10,762 bases of DNA from JBEKLJ01 sp050010255 (GTDB taxonomy: Bacteria; Acidobacteriota; Terriglobia; Bryobacterales; Bryobacteraceae): contig JBEKLJ010000116.1 in the NCBI GenBank assembly GCA_050010255.1, positions 1 to 10,762 on the forward strand, written 5' to 3'. Below, piece by piece: positions 1 to 6,417 of the stretch (its first letter is position 1; each line of letters opens with the position of its first letter). The notes under the pieces are model-generated. The model worked only from the letters and a program-made list of their open reading frames with translations. It searched no databases and was not told the DNA's origin. The position numbers were made by a program, and so were the translations under genes.

Positions 1-1271
1 GTGATCTCCGCCGCGAGCAAAGCCGGGACGATTCCGTCTTTGTCCGTCGTCCAGACGCTGCCATCCAGACGGACAAACGACGCACCCGCGCTCTCCTCTC
101 CGCCGAAGCCGAGCGAGCCGTCGAGCAAACCATCCACGAACCACTTGAAACCAACCGGCACCTCGTAAAGCTTCCGGCCAAGCTTCGCTGTCACACGATC
201 GATCATCTGGCTGCTCACCACCGTCTTGCCCACCGCCGCCCCCTCGCCCCATTTCGGCCGGTGTTGGAAGAGGTAGAAGATCGCGACTGAAAGGTAGTGA
301 TTGGGTGGAAGCAATCCCGCGCTCCGCGTGACAATCCCGTGCCGGTCGTGGTCCGTGTCGCAGGCGAAGGCGATCTCGAAGCGATCCTTCAGGCCGATCA
401 AGCTCTGCATCGCATAGGGCGAAGATGGGTCCATGCGGATCTGGCCGTCCCAATCCACCGTCATGAAGCGGAAGGTCGGATCGACTGCCTGGTTGACGAC
501 CGTGAGGTTCAACCCGTACCGCTCGGCAATCGGACCCCAGTAGTGGACCCCGGCGCCGCCGAGCGGATCGACTCCCAGGCTGAGCTTCGCGCCACGAATC
601 GCATCCATGTCGATCACATTGGCGAGATCAGCAACATAAGCATTCAGATAGTCGTGCCGGTGCGTCGTGGAAGCGTGCAGAGCTTTCTCGAAAGGAATCC
701 TTCTCACATTCCGCAGGCCATTCTCGAGAAACTCGTTCGCCTTCGCTCTGATCCAACCGGTGACGGCGGATTCCGCCGGCCCGCCGTTTGGCGGATTGTA
801 TTTGAACCCGCCGTCATGTGGCGGGTTGTGTGACGGCGTGATGACGATGCCGTCGGCGAGTCCCGTCTTGCGCCCGCGGTTGTATGTGAGAATCGCGTGG
901 GAGACGGCAGGGGTTGGGGTATACTCGTCGCCCTCCGCGAGCATGACTTCCACTCCGTTAGCGGCCAGCACCTCAAGCGCGCTGGCAAGAGCCGGCACGG
1001 AGAGCGCATGCGTGTCCATGCCGAGAAACAGCGGGCCATCGATCTTGTGCAGCTTTCGGTGGAGACAAATGGCCTGACTGATGGCGAGGATATGCCATTC
1101 GTTGAAAGCCCTTTCGAATGCCGACCCACGATGCCCGGACGTGCCGAACGACACCCGTTGTCCCGGCACTGAAGGGTCAGGCGTTTCCGTATAGTAGGCC
1201 GTCACGAGTCTGGGTACGTTCACCAGCATCGATGCTTCGGCCGGCTTTCCCGCGAGAGGGCTCAGTTTCAT
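1..1271 (-). CDS. pgm: Phosphoglucomutase, alpha-D-glucose-phosphate specific (3' end beyond the left edge)
   Basis: Interconverts glucose-1-phosphate and glucose-6-phosphate in the cytoplasm, linking glycogen or trehalose and nucleotide-sugar synthesis to glycolysis. Translating the minus strand from ATG at 1271 gives 423 uninterrupted residues, still open at the window edge; E. coli Pgm has about 546, so roughly a quarter is missing. Visible motifs: FGTSGHRGS near residue 42, the phosphoserine loop TPSHNP with Ser147 (codon 831-833), the metal loop DTDHDRHG with Asp305, 307 and 309, the sugar-binding GEESAG at about 391-396, and TTDKDG near the edge. The start is supported by an N-terminus resembling E. 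coli Pgm (GKPAEAS then NVPRL) and by an in-frame TGA two codons upstream. It lies 9 bases after the small ORF 1281-1409. Only a weak GGTGA, 3 bases from the ATG, could act as ribosome site, so coupling to the upstream ORF is plausible. Its base composition is less GC-rich than the rest of the operon. Confidence 0.95.
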   Translation of the reverse strand, partial: MKLSPLAGKPAEASMLVNVPRLVTAYYTETPDPSVPGQRVSFGTSGHRGSAFERAFNEWHILAISQAICLHRKLHKIDGPLFLGMDTHALSVPALASALEVLAANGVEVMLAEGDEYTPTPAVSHAILTYNRGRKTGLADGIVITPSHNPPHDGGFKYNPPNGGPAESAVTGWIRAKANEFLENGLRNVRRIPFEKALHASTTHRHDYLNAYVADLANVIDMDAIRGAKLSLGVDPLGGAGVHYWGPIAERYGLNLTVVNQAVDPTFRFMTVDWDGQIRMDPSSPYAMQSLIGLKDRFEIAFACDTDHDRHGIVTRSAGLLPPNHYLSVAIFYLFQHRPKWGEGAAVGKTVVSSQMIDRVTAKLGRKLYEVPVGFKWFVDGLLDGSLGFGGEESAGASFVRLDGSVWTTDKDGIVPALLAAEI

Positions 1272-1280
1272 GCCTCACCG

Positions 1281-1409
1281 TCAAATGCGTGATGACTTGT
1301 GCGCCAGAATCTCCATCAGCTTGTCGAACGGATCGATGGATTCGAGCCACCGGCCGAGCCTTGGAGCGAAGTGAGGACGCGATTCGCCACTGGAATATAC
1401 GCTACTCAC
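1281..1409 (-). CDS. Possible 42-residue small protein, coupled to hemL and pgm
   Basis: A GTG-initiated ORF of 42 codons fits exactly between hemL and pgm. Its GTG (1407-1409) overlaps the hemL stop TGA (1406-1408) in a GTGA junction, and its own TGA (1281-1283) is followed 9 bases later by the pgm ATG. The product begins MSSVYSSGES and contains PRLGRWLESIDPFDKLMEIL before a basic end (HKSSRI). The segment from residue 17 to 37 could form a short amphipathic helix; there is no signal peptide or membrane segment. I do not recognise a family. For a gene: the tight spacing on both sides, mostly G or C at third codon positions, and a protein-like composition. Against: it is short, has no clear ribosome site, and could be a chance reading of a 134-base spacer. 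Function unknown. Confidence 0.42.
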   Translation of the reverse strand: MSSVYSSGESRPHFAPRLGRWLESIDPFDKLMEILAHKSSRI

Positions 1410-2680
1410 TGAGCGAAAAACTCGCCGATGGCGGCCGAGGTGCGCTCGATATCCTCGTCGGTGTGCGCCGTCGATACAAACGCCGCCTCGAACTGCGATG
1501 GCGGCAGGCAGATCCCGCGATCCAGCAGGAAGCGGAAGAAGGCCCCGAAGCGGCCGCGATCTGAGGTCTGGGCCGATTCGTAGTCCACCACCGGCCCCTC
1601 GGTGAAGAAGAACGTAATCATCGAGCCGACGCGGTTGACCCGGATGGCTTCCGGCGCGGCCGCGGCCAGGCGCCGCGTGCGGCGGTCCAGCTCAGCGTAG
1701 ACCTCCGGGTGGGATCGCAAGTAGCGCAGCGCGGCCAGACCGGCCGCCACCGCCAGCGGGTTGCCCGACAGCGTGCCGGCCTGATAGACGGGACCCGCCG
1801 GGGCGATCATCGACATCACGTCGCGACGGCCGCCGTAAGCGCCGACCGGCAGCCCCCCGCCGATGATCTTCCCGAGCGTGGTGAGGTCCGGGGCGATCCC
1901 GTAGAGGGCCTGCGCGCCGCCCCAGGCCACCCGGAAACCCGTCATCACCTCGTCGAATATCAGCAGCGCGCCGTGACGCCGGGTCGCGTCGCGGAGGGCT
2001 TCCAGAAACCCCGGCAGCGGCGGCACGCAGCCCATGTTGCCGGCCACGGGCTCGACGATGGCGGCGGCAATCCGGCCGCCGTACTCCTGGAAACACCGCT
2101 CCAGAGCGGCCGCCGAGTTGAACGGCAGGGCCAGCGTGGTGTCGGCGAAGCACTTCGGCACGCCCGCGGTGTCCGGGATGCCGAGCGTGGCCACACCGGA
2201 GCCGGCCTTGACCAGGAGAGAATCGACGTGACCGTGATAGCAGCCCTCGAACTTGAGGATCAGGTCGCGCCCGGTGAAGGCCCGCGCCAGGCGCAGTGCG
2301 CTCATGGTGGCCTCGGTCCCGGAGTTCACCAGGCGGAGCATCTCGATCGACGGCACCGCCTCGCGGATCGCCTCGGCCAGCTCGGCCTCGCCTTCCGTTG
2401 GCAGACCGAAGCTGGTGCCGGTCTGGAGCGCGCGCTTGACCGCTTCGACGATCGCGGGATGACGGTGGCCGAGGATCAGCGGCCCCCAGGAGCAGATGTA
2501 GTCGATGTATTCGTTGCCGTCGGCGTCCCAGATGCGCGAGCCTTCGCCGCGCTCGATGAACGGCGGAGTGAGGCCGACGCTCCCGAACGCCCGCACGGGC
2601 GAGTTCACGCCGCCGGGGATGGACTCGCAGGCGCGGTCGAAAAGCTGCCTCGAGCGGGCAGTGACCCGGGCGCGGCTCAT
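1406..2680 (-). CDS. hemL: Glutamate-1-semialdehyde 2,1-aminomutase
   Basis: PLP-dependent class III aminotransferase-fold enzyme that converts glutamate-1-semialdehyde to 5-aminolevulinate, the last step of the C5 route to haem, cobalamin and other tetrapyrroles; cytoplasmic. The 424-residue product is close to the usual length of about 425-430. Visible landmarks: IPGGVNSPVRAF (residues 21-32), the PLP phosphate-binding NSGTEA (119-124), CYHGH (147-151), FDEVMTGFR with Asp243, the Schiff-base lysine Lys271 in TLGKIIGGGLP, and GTLSGNPLA (302-310). The frame stays open upstream to 3187, but ATG at 2680 is the right start: the protein then begins at the family N-terminus, and the ATG overlaps the stop of the upstream reductase by 4 bases (ATGA). 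Its own stop overlaps the GTG of the small ORF. No other haem gene is in the window, so hemL sits here with non-haem neighbours. Identification is firm from sequence alone. Confidence 0.96.
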   Translation of the reverse strand: MSRARVTARSRQLFDRACESIPGGVNSPVRAFGSVGLTPPFIERGEGSRIWDADGNEYIDYICSWGPLILGHRHPAIVEAVKRALQTGTSFGLPTEGEAELAEAIREAVPSIEMLRLVNSGTEATMSALRLARAFTGRDLILKFEGCYHGHVDSLLVKAGSGVATLGIPDTAGVPKCFADTTLALPFNSAAALERCFQEYGGRIAAAIVEPVAGNMGCVPPLPGFLEALRDATRRHGALLIFDEVMTGFRVAWGGAQALYGIAPDLTTLGKIIGGGLPVGAYGGRRDVMSMIAPAGPVYQAGTLSGNPLAVAAGLAALRYLRSHPEVYAELDRRTRRLAAAAPEAIRVNRVGSMITFFFTEGPVVDYESAQTSDRGRFGAFFRFLLDRGICLPPSQFEAAFVSTAHTDEDIERTSAAIGEFFAQ

Positions 2681-3858
2681 AGCTGGTGTTCGCCGGCGGC
2701 CTCGCGGCCGAGGATGAAATGGCAAAACGTATCCACCAGCGTGCCGTGCAGGTTGCGCACCAGGCGCGCCTTCAGCCCGAGATAAGTCTGGCTGCCCGCG
2801 AACAGGTCCTGCATCAGGTCGTAAAACCGCGGGCTGAGGCGCAGGAGCTGGACCATGCGCTGCGGCACCGTGCCGAAGAGGAACTTGCCCAGGAACACGC
2901 GGCGGGCGATGCCGGCGCCGAAGGCCAGGTCGGCGGCGAAGTCGCGGTGCAGCAGCGCGCGATAGGCGCGCGATTTCTCGGCAGGCGGATGGGAATCGTC
3001 GAGGACCACCTGGCTGGCGAGGTCCGCCGAGCGCAGCGCGTAGTAGAGGCCCTCGCCGGTAAGGGGATCCACCAGACCGGCCGCGTCGCCCACCGCCATC
3101 CAGCCCTGCCCGGAAACCCGATTGTTCTGCCAGCGGGAGGCCCCCAGCGACGGCAGCACGTGGCTGAAAAAGTCCGCCCCCTTCCATGAGATCGCGCGCT
3201 CGTCCAGGAACCTCTCCAGGCGCCGGCGCAGCTCCTGCGCGGGCACGCCCTTGCCGCAGATGCCGGCCGAGAGGTGCCCCGAGCGCGGAAAGACCCAGAT
3301 GTAGCCCTCCACCTGGGGTATGAACTGAATGTCAATGTGCTCCTGCCGGGCGTCGATGTAGTAGCCGATGGCGCGCATGGTGTCGTCGGGCGTCCACTCG
3401 GTGCCCATGTTCCGCAAAGAGTTGCGCGCTCCCGTCGCCACGATACAGAAATCGGCCTCGACGGCGCCGCCGGTGGTGCGCACGCGCCAAGCCCCGTCGC
3501 GGCGGGTCACGTCCAGCACGCGCGCCTTCTCGATCTCGGCGCCGGCGCGCTCGGCGCGCTCGAGCAGCATTCGGTTCAGGTCCCGCCGCGAGTAGATGAC
3601 CAGCGGCTGGCGCAGCGCTAGCCGCGCCGCTCCCGCCCCCGGCGCAGAGAGCATGGTCTCGGTGACGAGCCGCTTCGGATAGCGGTTCTCCAGCAGGAAC
3701 GGGTAGCGCTGGTAGGCTTTGCAAGTCAGCCCGCCGCCGCAAGGTTTCTCCCAGGCCAGCTTCTCGTCAATCACGATTGTGGCCAGACCCGACGCGGCCA
3801 ACCGCTCCGCCGCAAGCGCACCCGCCGGGCCGCCTCCGAGTATGGCGACGCGCTTCAT
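2677..3858 (-). CDS. FAD-dependent geranylgeranyl-reductase-family oxidoreductase
   Basis: Flavoprotein of the p-hydroxybenzoate-hydroxylase fold, geranylgeranyl reductase branch (COG0644 type). Members reduce double bonds in isoprenoid chains: geranylgeranyl groups of chlorophyll, archaeal lipids or quinone tails. In the 393-residue product I see the N-terminal dinucleotide-binding GGGPAGALAAE (residues 8-18), the family motif PCGGG (39-43), RRDLNRMLLERA (91-102), a substrate-holding YIWVFP (186-191), and the second FAD motif VGDAAGLVDPLTGEG (256-270). There is no signal peptide or membrane helix. The usual YxWxFP-x7-GxG motif reads GIC at its end, so its last glycine is replaced by Cys201, with Gly202 following. 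It overlaps the upstream lipoprotein stop and the downstream hemL start by 4 bases each. A neighbouring hemL could hint at chlorophyll synthesis, but no chlorophyll gene is visible; menaquinone or another isoprenoid is equally possible. The family call is firm, the substrate unknown. Confidence 0.85.
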   Translation of the reverse strand: MKRVAILGGGPAGALAAERLAASGLATIVIDEKLAWEKPCGGGLTCKAYQRYPFLLENRYPKRLVTETMLSAPGAGAARLALRQPLVIYSRRDLNRMLLERAERAGAEIEKARVLDVTRRDGAWRVRTTGGAVEADFCIVATGARNSLRNMGTEWTPDDTMRAIGYYIDARQEHIDIQFIPQVEGYIWVFPRSGHLSAGICGKGVPAQELRRRLERFLDERAISWKGADFFSHVLPSLGASRWQNNRVSGQGWMAVGDAAGLVDPLTGEGLYYALRSADLASQVVLDDSHPPAEKSRAYRALLHRDFAADLAFGAGIARRVFLGKFLFGTVPQRMVQLLRLSPRFYDLMQDLFAGSQTYLGLKARLVRNLHGTLVDTFCHFILGREAAGEHQL

Positions 3859-4310
3859 CGCGGCCTTCCGCCGGGCGGATTCTGGCCCCCGATCGGCGGA
3901 TGACCGGGTGGAAGCCCGGAGCCTCCCTGCCCCCCGGGGGTCCCGGCCGAGGGGGCGCCCGCGCCTCCGGGCATCATCTGCCCCATGCCGTGCGGAGCGG
4001 CGCCCGAGAGGCCGCGGCCCCGGCCCTTGACCACCCAGCGATTCCCCTGCCGCTCCAGCGTGTAGCGCATCGGCATGCTCACGCCGGCGGCGCCCCTGGG
4101 GTGGAACGAAACGGTGGCGTCGGCTTCGTTCTGCCGGAAGGAGACCGAGGTCACGTCCACCTGCATAGAGGATAGGTTCAGATCGGAGCGCTTCGAGAGA
4201 TAGTCAATCACGCCCTGCCGCACGGCGGCCTCGTTCTGAATGCTCCGGCTGCCGGTGCAGCCCAGCAGCACCAGGCTGATGGCGAGGAGCGGAAGCTGGC
4301 GTAGGTTCAC
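3855..4310 (-). CDS. Small putative lipoprotein with Gly/Pro-rich tail
   Basis: A 151-residue protein starting at GTG (4308-4310). It opens with a lipoprotein-type signal: NLR, then a hydrophobic stretch ending LVLLGC, giving a predicted lipidated Cys18. Leu at position -2 is a little outside the usual lipobox. Residues 20-98 form a compact alpha/beta-looking domain (an AAVRQGVIDYLSKR helix, then strands with VDVTSVSFRQNEADATVSF and RYTLERQGNRWVVKG). This resembles small NTF2-like or DUF-type periplasmic domains, but I cannot name a family. From about residue 99 the tail is almost all Gly, Pro, Ala, Met and Gln, probably disordered. It heads the operon; its TGA overlaps the ATG of the flavoprotein. 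A TATAAT 6 bases before the GTG suggests transcription starts at or next to the start codon. Location (membrane-anchored) is inferred; function is unknown. Confidence 0.75.
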   Translation of the reverse strand: MNLRQLPLLAISLVLLGCTGSRSIQNEAAVRQGVIDYLSKRSDLNLSSMQVDVTSVSFRQNEADATVSFHPRGAAGVSMPMRYTLERQGNRWVVKGRGRGLSGAAPHGMGQMMPGGAGAPSAGTPGGQGGSGLPPGHPPIGGQNPPGGRPR

Positions 4311-4316
4311 AACCCG

Positions 4317-4322
4317 ATTATA
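4317..4322 (-). promoter_or_regulatory. Candidate -10 box (TATAAT) of the lipoprotein-to-pgm operon
   Basis: A perfect TATAAT on the minus strand ends 6 bases before the GTG at 4310. With usual spacing, transcription would start at or within a base of the GTG, giving a leaderless mRNA. No Shine-Dalgarno sequence lies between them. No recognisable TTGACA-like -35 lies 16-18 bases upstream; that position falls inside the inverted repeat 4332-4360. Confidence 0.5.
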
Positions 4323-4331
4323 AGCTCAGCG

Positions 4332-4360
4332 CGAAACCCACCGGCGAGGTGGGGTTTGCG
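4332..4360. repeat. Imperfect inverted repeat in the divergent promoter region
   Basis: AAACCC-ACC (4334-4342) pairs with GGT-GGG-G-TTT (4348-4357) around a GGCGA loop, with one bulged G at 4354. The stem can extend by two more pairs past a second bulged G at 4358. It sits between the divergent start codons and covers the expected -35 area of the minus-strand promoter. No T-run follows on either strand, so it does not look like a terminator. An operator for a dimeric regulator is possible; its function is inferred only. Confidence 0.45.
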
Positions 4361-4404
4361 GCTCAGCGGCTTGCCTGAAACCTTCCGGCGCGGCAAAGCA
4401 TCTT

Positions 4405-4410
4405 TATAGT
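4405..4410 (+). promoter_or_regulatory. Candidate -10 box (TATAGT) for the BON-domain gene
   Basis: TATAGT lies in the only AT-rich patch upstream of the BON gene, 17 bases before its ATG. No convincing -35 hexamer is found at 16-18 bases spacing. Predicted transcription start is about 4417, giving a leader of roughly 11 bases that just contains the ribosome site. Confidence 0.3.
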
Positions 4411-4417
4411 TAGAGTT

Positions 4418-4424
4418 AGGGGGG
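4418..4424 (+). promoter_or_regulatory. Ribosome binding site for the BON-domain gene
   Basis: AGGGGGG lies 3 bases (CAT) before the ATG at 4428. It supports that ATG over the in-frame second Met at codon 5. Confidence 0.6.
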
Positions 4425-4427
4425 CAT

Positions 4428-4970
4428 ATGAACAGACACATGCTGGGACTGGGGCTGGCAGTGATGGTGGCCGCCTCGCTGGCCACTCCGGTGGTTGCCG
4501 CTCCAAGCCGAAGTCCGAGAACGGGGCAGTTGGATCTCGTGCGCGAGGTCAGGCACGAGCTCGTCATGCTGCCCTACTACACCATCTTCGACAACCTGGG
4601 GTACCAGGTTGAGAACGGCACGGTGATCCTGAGCGGGCAGGTGAGACGGCCGACGCTGAAGACCGACGCGGGAAATGTCGTCAGAAGAATCCCGGGCGTC
4701 ACGAAGGTCGTCAACAACATCGAGGTCCTGCCACTCTCGCCAATGGACGACCGCATTCGCCTGGCGGAGTTCCGGACCATCTACAGCTTTCCGACCTTGA
4801 ATCGCTACGCGCTCGCCCCGGTACCGAGCATCCACATCATCGTCAGGAACGGACACGTAACCCTGGCGGGGGTTGTGGATAACCAGACCGACAAGAATGT
4901 CGCCTCCCTGGAGGCGAATTCGGTGCGGGGCGTGTTCTCGGTGACGAACGACCTGAAGGTCGTAAAGTAG
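4428..4970 (+). CDS. Exported protein with two BON domains
   Basis: A 180-residue protein with a Sec-type signal peptide (MNRH, then a hydrophobic run, probable cleavage after PVVAA at about residue 25). Two tandem BON (bacterial OsmY and nodulation) repeats follow. The first, about residues 36-102, has the typical strand NGTVILSGQV, a helix, then VTKVVNNIEV. The second, about 107-178, has NGHVTLAGVVDN, a helix, then VFSVTNDLKVV, with an extra loop NRYALAPVPSIH before its first strand. BON domains are thought to bind phospholipid membranes; OsmY and DolP are periplasmic envelope-stress proteins. A periplasmic, membrane-supporting role is therefore likely but inferred. It is divergent from the lipoprotein operon, has its own ribosome site, and is followed 8 bases after the stop by a strong stem-loop, so it is probably monocistronic. 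Confidence 0.88.
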   Translation: MNRHMLGLGLAVMVAASLATPVVAAPSRSPRTGQLDLVREVRHELVMLPYYTIFDNLGYQVENGTVILSGQVRRPTLKTDAGNVVRRIPGVTKVVNNIEVLPLSPMDDRIRLAEFRTIYSFPTLNRYALAPVPSIHIIVRNGHVTLAGVVDNQTDKNVASLEANSVRGVFSVTNDLKVVK

Positions 4971-4978
4971 CGAGACAG

Positions 4979-5012
4979 CCTGCGGTCCGTGCCGAGCGGC
5001 ACGGGCCGCAGG
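4979..5012 (+). terminator. 15-bp stem-loop after the BON gene
   Basis: CCTGCGGTCCGTGCC (4979-4993) pairs with 4998-5012 around the loop GAGC: 15 pairs, 14 of them Watson-Crick and one G-U. It begins 8 bases after the TAG at 4968-4970 and lies before argD. No T-tract follows (TAGCAGGCACG), so it is either a non-canonical terminator or a 3' mRNA-stabilising hairpin. Confidence 0.7.
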
Positions 5013-5116
5013 TAGCAGGCACGCTCAGACATCCGCGAGCTCTCTCGGAAACGCAAAAACCTGCCGCTTCTCGGTCGCACACCCGTTAACAGTCTGCGCG
5101 TACCGGCAGCGCCAGT

Positions 5117-5122
5117 TATCAT
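5117..5122 (+). promoter_or_regulatory. Candidate -10 box (TATCAT) of the aminotransferase gene
   Basis: TATCAT ends 6 bases before the ATG at 5129 in an otherwise GC-rich region. Transcription would begin at or near the A of the ATG, a leaderless arrangement. There is no Shine-Dalgarno sequence before 5129. A TTAACA at 5086-5091 is 25 bases upstream, too far for a normal -35. If the true start is the in-frame ATG at 5177, this would instead be an ordinary promoter with a leader of about 48 bases. Confidence 0.4.
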
Positions 5123-5128
5123 ATAGAA

Positions 5129-6349
5129 ATGGGAAGCGTGACCGAACCCAGCTCCACCGCCAGCGGACAGCAAGTCATGGAACTGGAGCGGCAGTATGTC
5201 CTCCAGAACTACGCCCGTTACCCGCTCGTGCTGCACCGCGGGAGAGGATGCTACGTCCATGACGTCTCTGGCAAGCGCTACCTCGACCTGATCGCCGGCA
5301 TCGGCGTCAACGCGCTCGGCCATGCCCACCCGCGCATCCTCCGCGTCATCCGCGAGCAGGCGGCGCTGCTGATTCATACTTCCAACCTGTACTACCACGA
5401 GTATCAAGGCCCGCTGGCCAAGCGCTTGGCCCAGATCAGCGGCTTGCAGCGCACCTTTTTCACGAACTCGGGAACCGAAGCGATGGAAGGCGCGCTGAAG
5501 ATGATCCGCGCGCACGGCCGCCGCATCAGCCCCGAGAAGTACGAGATCGTTTCGCTGGACAACTCCTTCCACGGCCGCAGCCTGGGCTCACTCTCCGTGA
5601 CCGGACAGGCAAAGTACCGCGCGGACTTCGAGCCGCTGCTGGCGGGCGTGAAGTTCGTCCCGCCGAACGACGAGGCGGCGCTCGAAGCCGCCGTCACCGG
5701 CCGCACCGCCGGGATTCTGCTCGAGTGGATCCAGGGCGAGGGCGGCGTTTATCCGCTTCGGACCGAGTACGTCGCGCGGGTGCGCGAGCTGGCCAGCCGC
5801 CACAACGCCTTGCTGGTGTGCGACGAGATCCAGTGCGGCGTGGGCCGGCCCGGCCGGTACTTCGCCTACCAGCTCGCCGAGCCGGTGATCCTGCCGGACA
5901 TCATGGTGGCGGCCAAGCCGCTGGCGTGCGGCCTGCCGCTGGGCGTGATCGTCGCCAACGAGAAGGCCGCTTCGGCGATCGGGCCCGGCATGCACGGCGC
6001 GACCTTCGGCGGCGGCCCGCTGACTTGCCGCGTGGCGCTGGAGTTTCTCGACATTCTGGAGGGGCTGCTGCCCTCGATTTACCGCCTGGGCGGCCATCTC
6101 AAGATGCAGCTCTCCGATCTGATGCGCCACTACGGCTTCATCCGCGAAGTGCGCGGCTACGGTCTGATGATCGGCTTGGAGCTCGACATCCCCGGCAAGC
6201 AGATCGTGCTGGATGCGATCGAGGAAGGCCTGCTCATCAACTGCACGCACGAAACGGTGCTGCGCTTCCTGCCGCCCTACATCATCACCGAGCCGGAGAT
6301 CGACCGGGCCGTGCGCACGCTGAGCCGGGTTCTGAAAAGAGTTAAGTAG
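5129..6349 (+). CDS. argD: Acetylornithine-type class III aminotransferase
   Basis: PLP enzyme of aminotransferase class III. The ArgD branch makes N-acetylornithine from N-acetylglutamate semialdehyde in arginine synthesis, and often also acts in lysine synthesis; cytoplasmic. The 406-residue product shows SNLYYHEYQGPLAKRL (residues 85-100), NSGTEA (113-118), NSFHGRSLG (145-153), GEGG (203-206), CDEIQCGVGR with Asp232, and the PLP lysine Lys263 in AAKPLACGLP. It ends with ArgD-like LLINCTHETVLRFLPPYII. The phosphate-binding loop reads TFGGGPL where ArgD proteins usually have TFGGNPL. The first 16 residues are polar and family-atypical; the in-frame ATG at 5177 (MELERQYVLQ) is an alternative start with a weak GGACAG upstream. 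I kept 5129 because of the -10-like box just before it. No other arginine gene is in the window, so a relative such as succinylornithine or 4-aminobutyrate transaminase is not excluded. It is convergent with the guanylyltransferase. Confidence 0.85.
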   Translation: MGSVTEPSSTASGQQVMELERQYVLQNYARYPLVLHRGRGCYVHDVSGKRYLDLIAGIGVNALGHAHPRILRVIREQAALLIHTSNLYYHEYQGPLAKRLAQISGLQRTFFTNSGTEAMEGALKMIRAHGRRISPEKYEIVSLDNSFHGRSLGSLSVTGQAKYRADFEPLLAGVKFVPPNDEAALEAAVTGRTAGILLEWIQGEGGVYPLRTEYVARVRELASRHNALLVCDEIQCGVGRPGRYFAYQLAEPVILPDIMVAAKPLACGLPLGVIVANEKAASAIGPGMHGATFGGGPLTCRVALEFLDILEGLLPSIYRLGGHLKMQLSDLMRHYGFIREVRGYGLMIGLELDIPGKQIVLDAIEEGLLINCTHETVLRFLPPYIITEPEIDRAVRTLSRVLKRVK

Positions 6350-6417
6350 GCTTTACCGCGAAGAGGCAGTGGGCCGGGAATGAGGCCTGTGGCCAGTCTC
6401 TCTCCGCAGCTCCACGG
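6350..6417. other. Convergent intergenic gap, nothing recognised
   Basis: The 68 bases between the stops of the convergent argD-type gene and the guanylyltransferase gene. I looked for a shared bidirectional terminator and found only 4-base GGCC pairings, no convincing stem-loop or T-tract. Confidence 0.5.

Noticed and set aside
297..1172. Several short ORFs on both strands across the left end
   Set aside because: They overlap the continuous pgm frame, which carries all catalytic motifs and simply lacks a stop inside the window.
1..1271. pgm as a broken gene
   Set aside because: The frame translates without interruption from 1271 to base 1; the missing end is due to the window edge.
1709..2785. 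Long plus-strand open frame opposite hemL
   Set aside because: Arg/His/Gln/Gly-rich translation with no family motif; it is the antisense shadow of a high-GC gene with certain identity.
2681..3187. Upstream extension of the hemL frame (giving a 593-residue protein)
   Set aside because: The extension is Arg/Pro/Gly-rich shadow sequence lying entirely within the reductase gene; the recognisable HemL N-terminus starts at 2680 with an ATGA overlap.
4331..4427. Riboswitch or attenuator in the divergent region
   Set aside because: Both predicted transcription starts lie downstream of the dyad, and the leaders are too short to hold a structured element.
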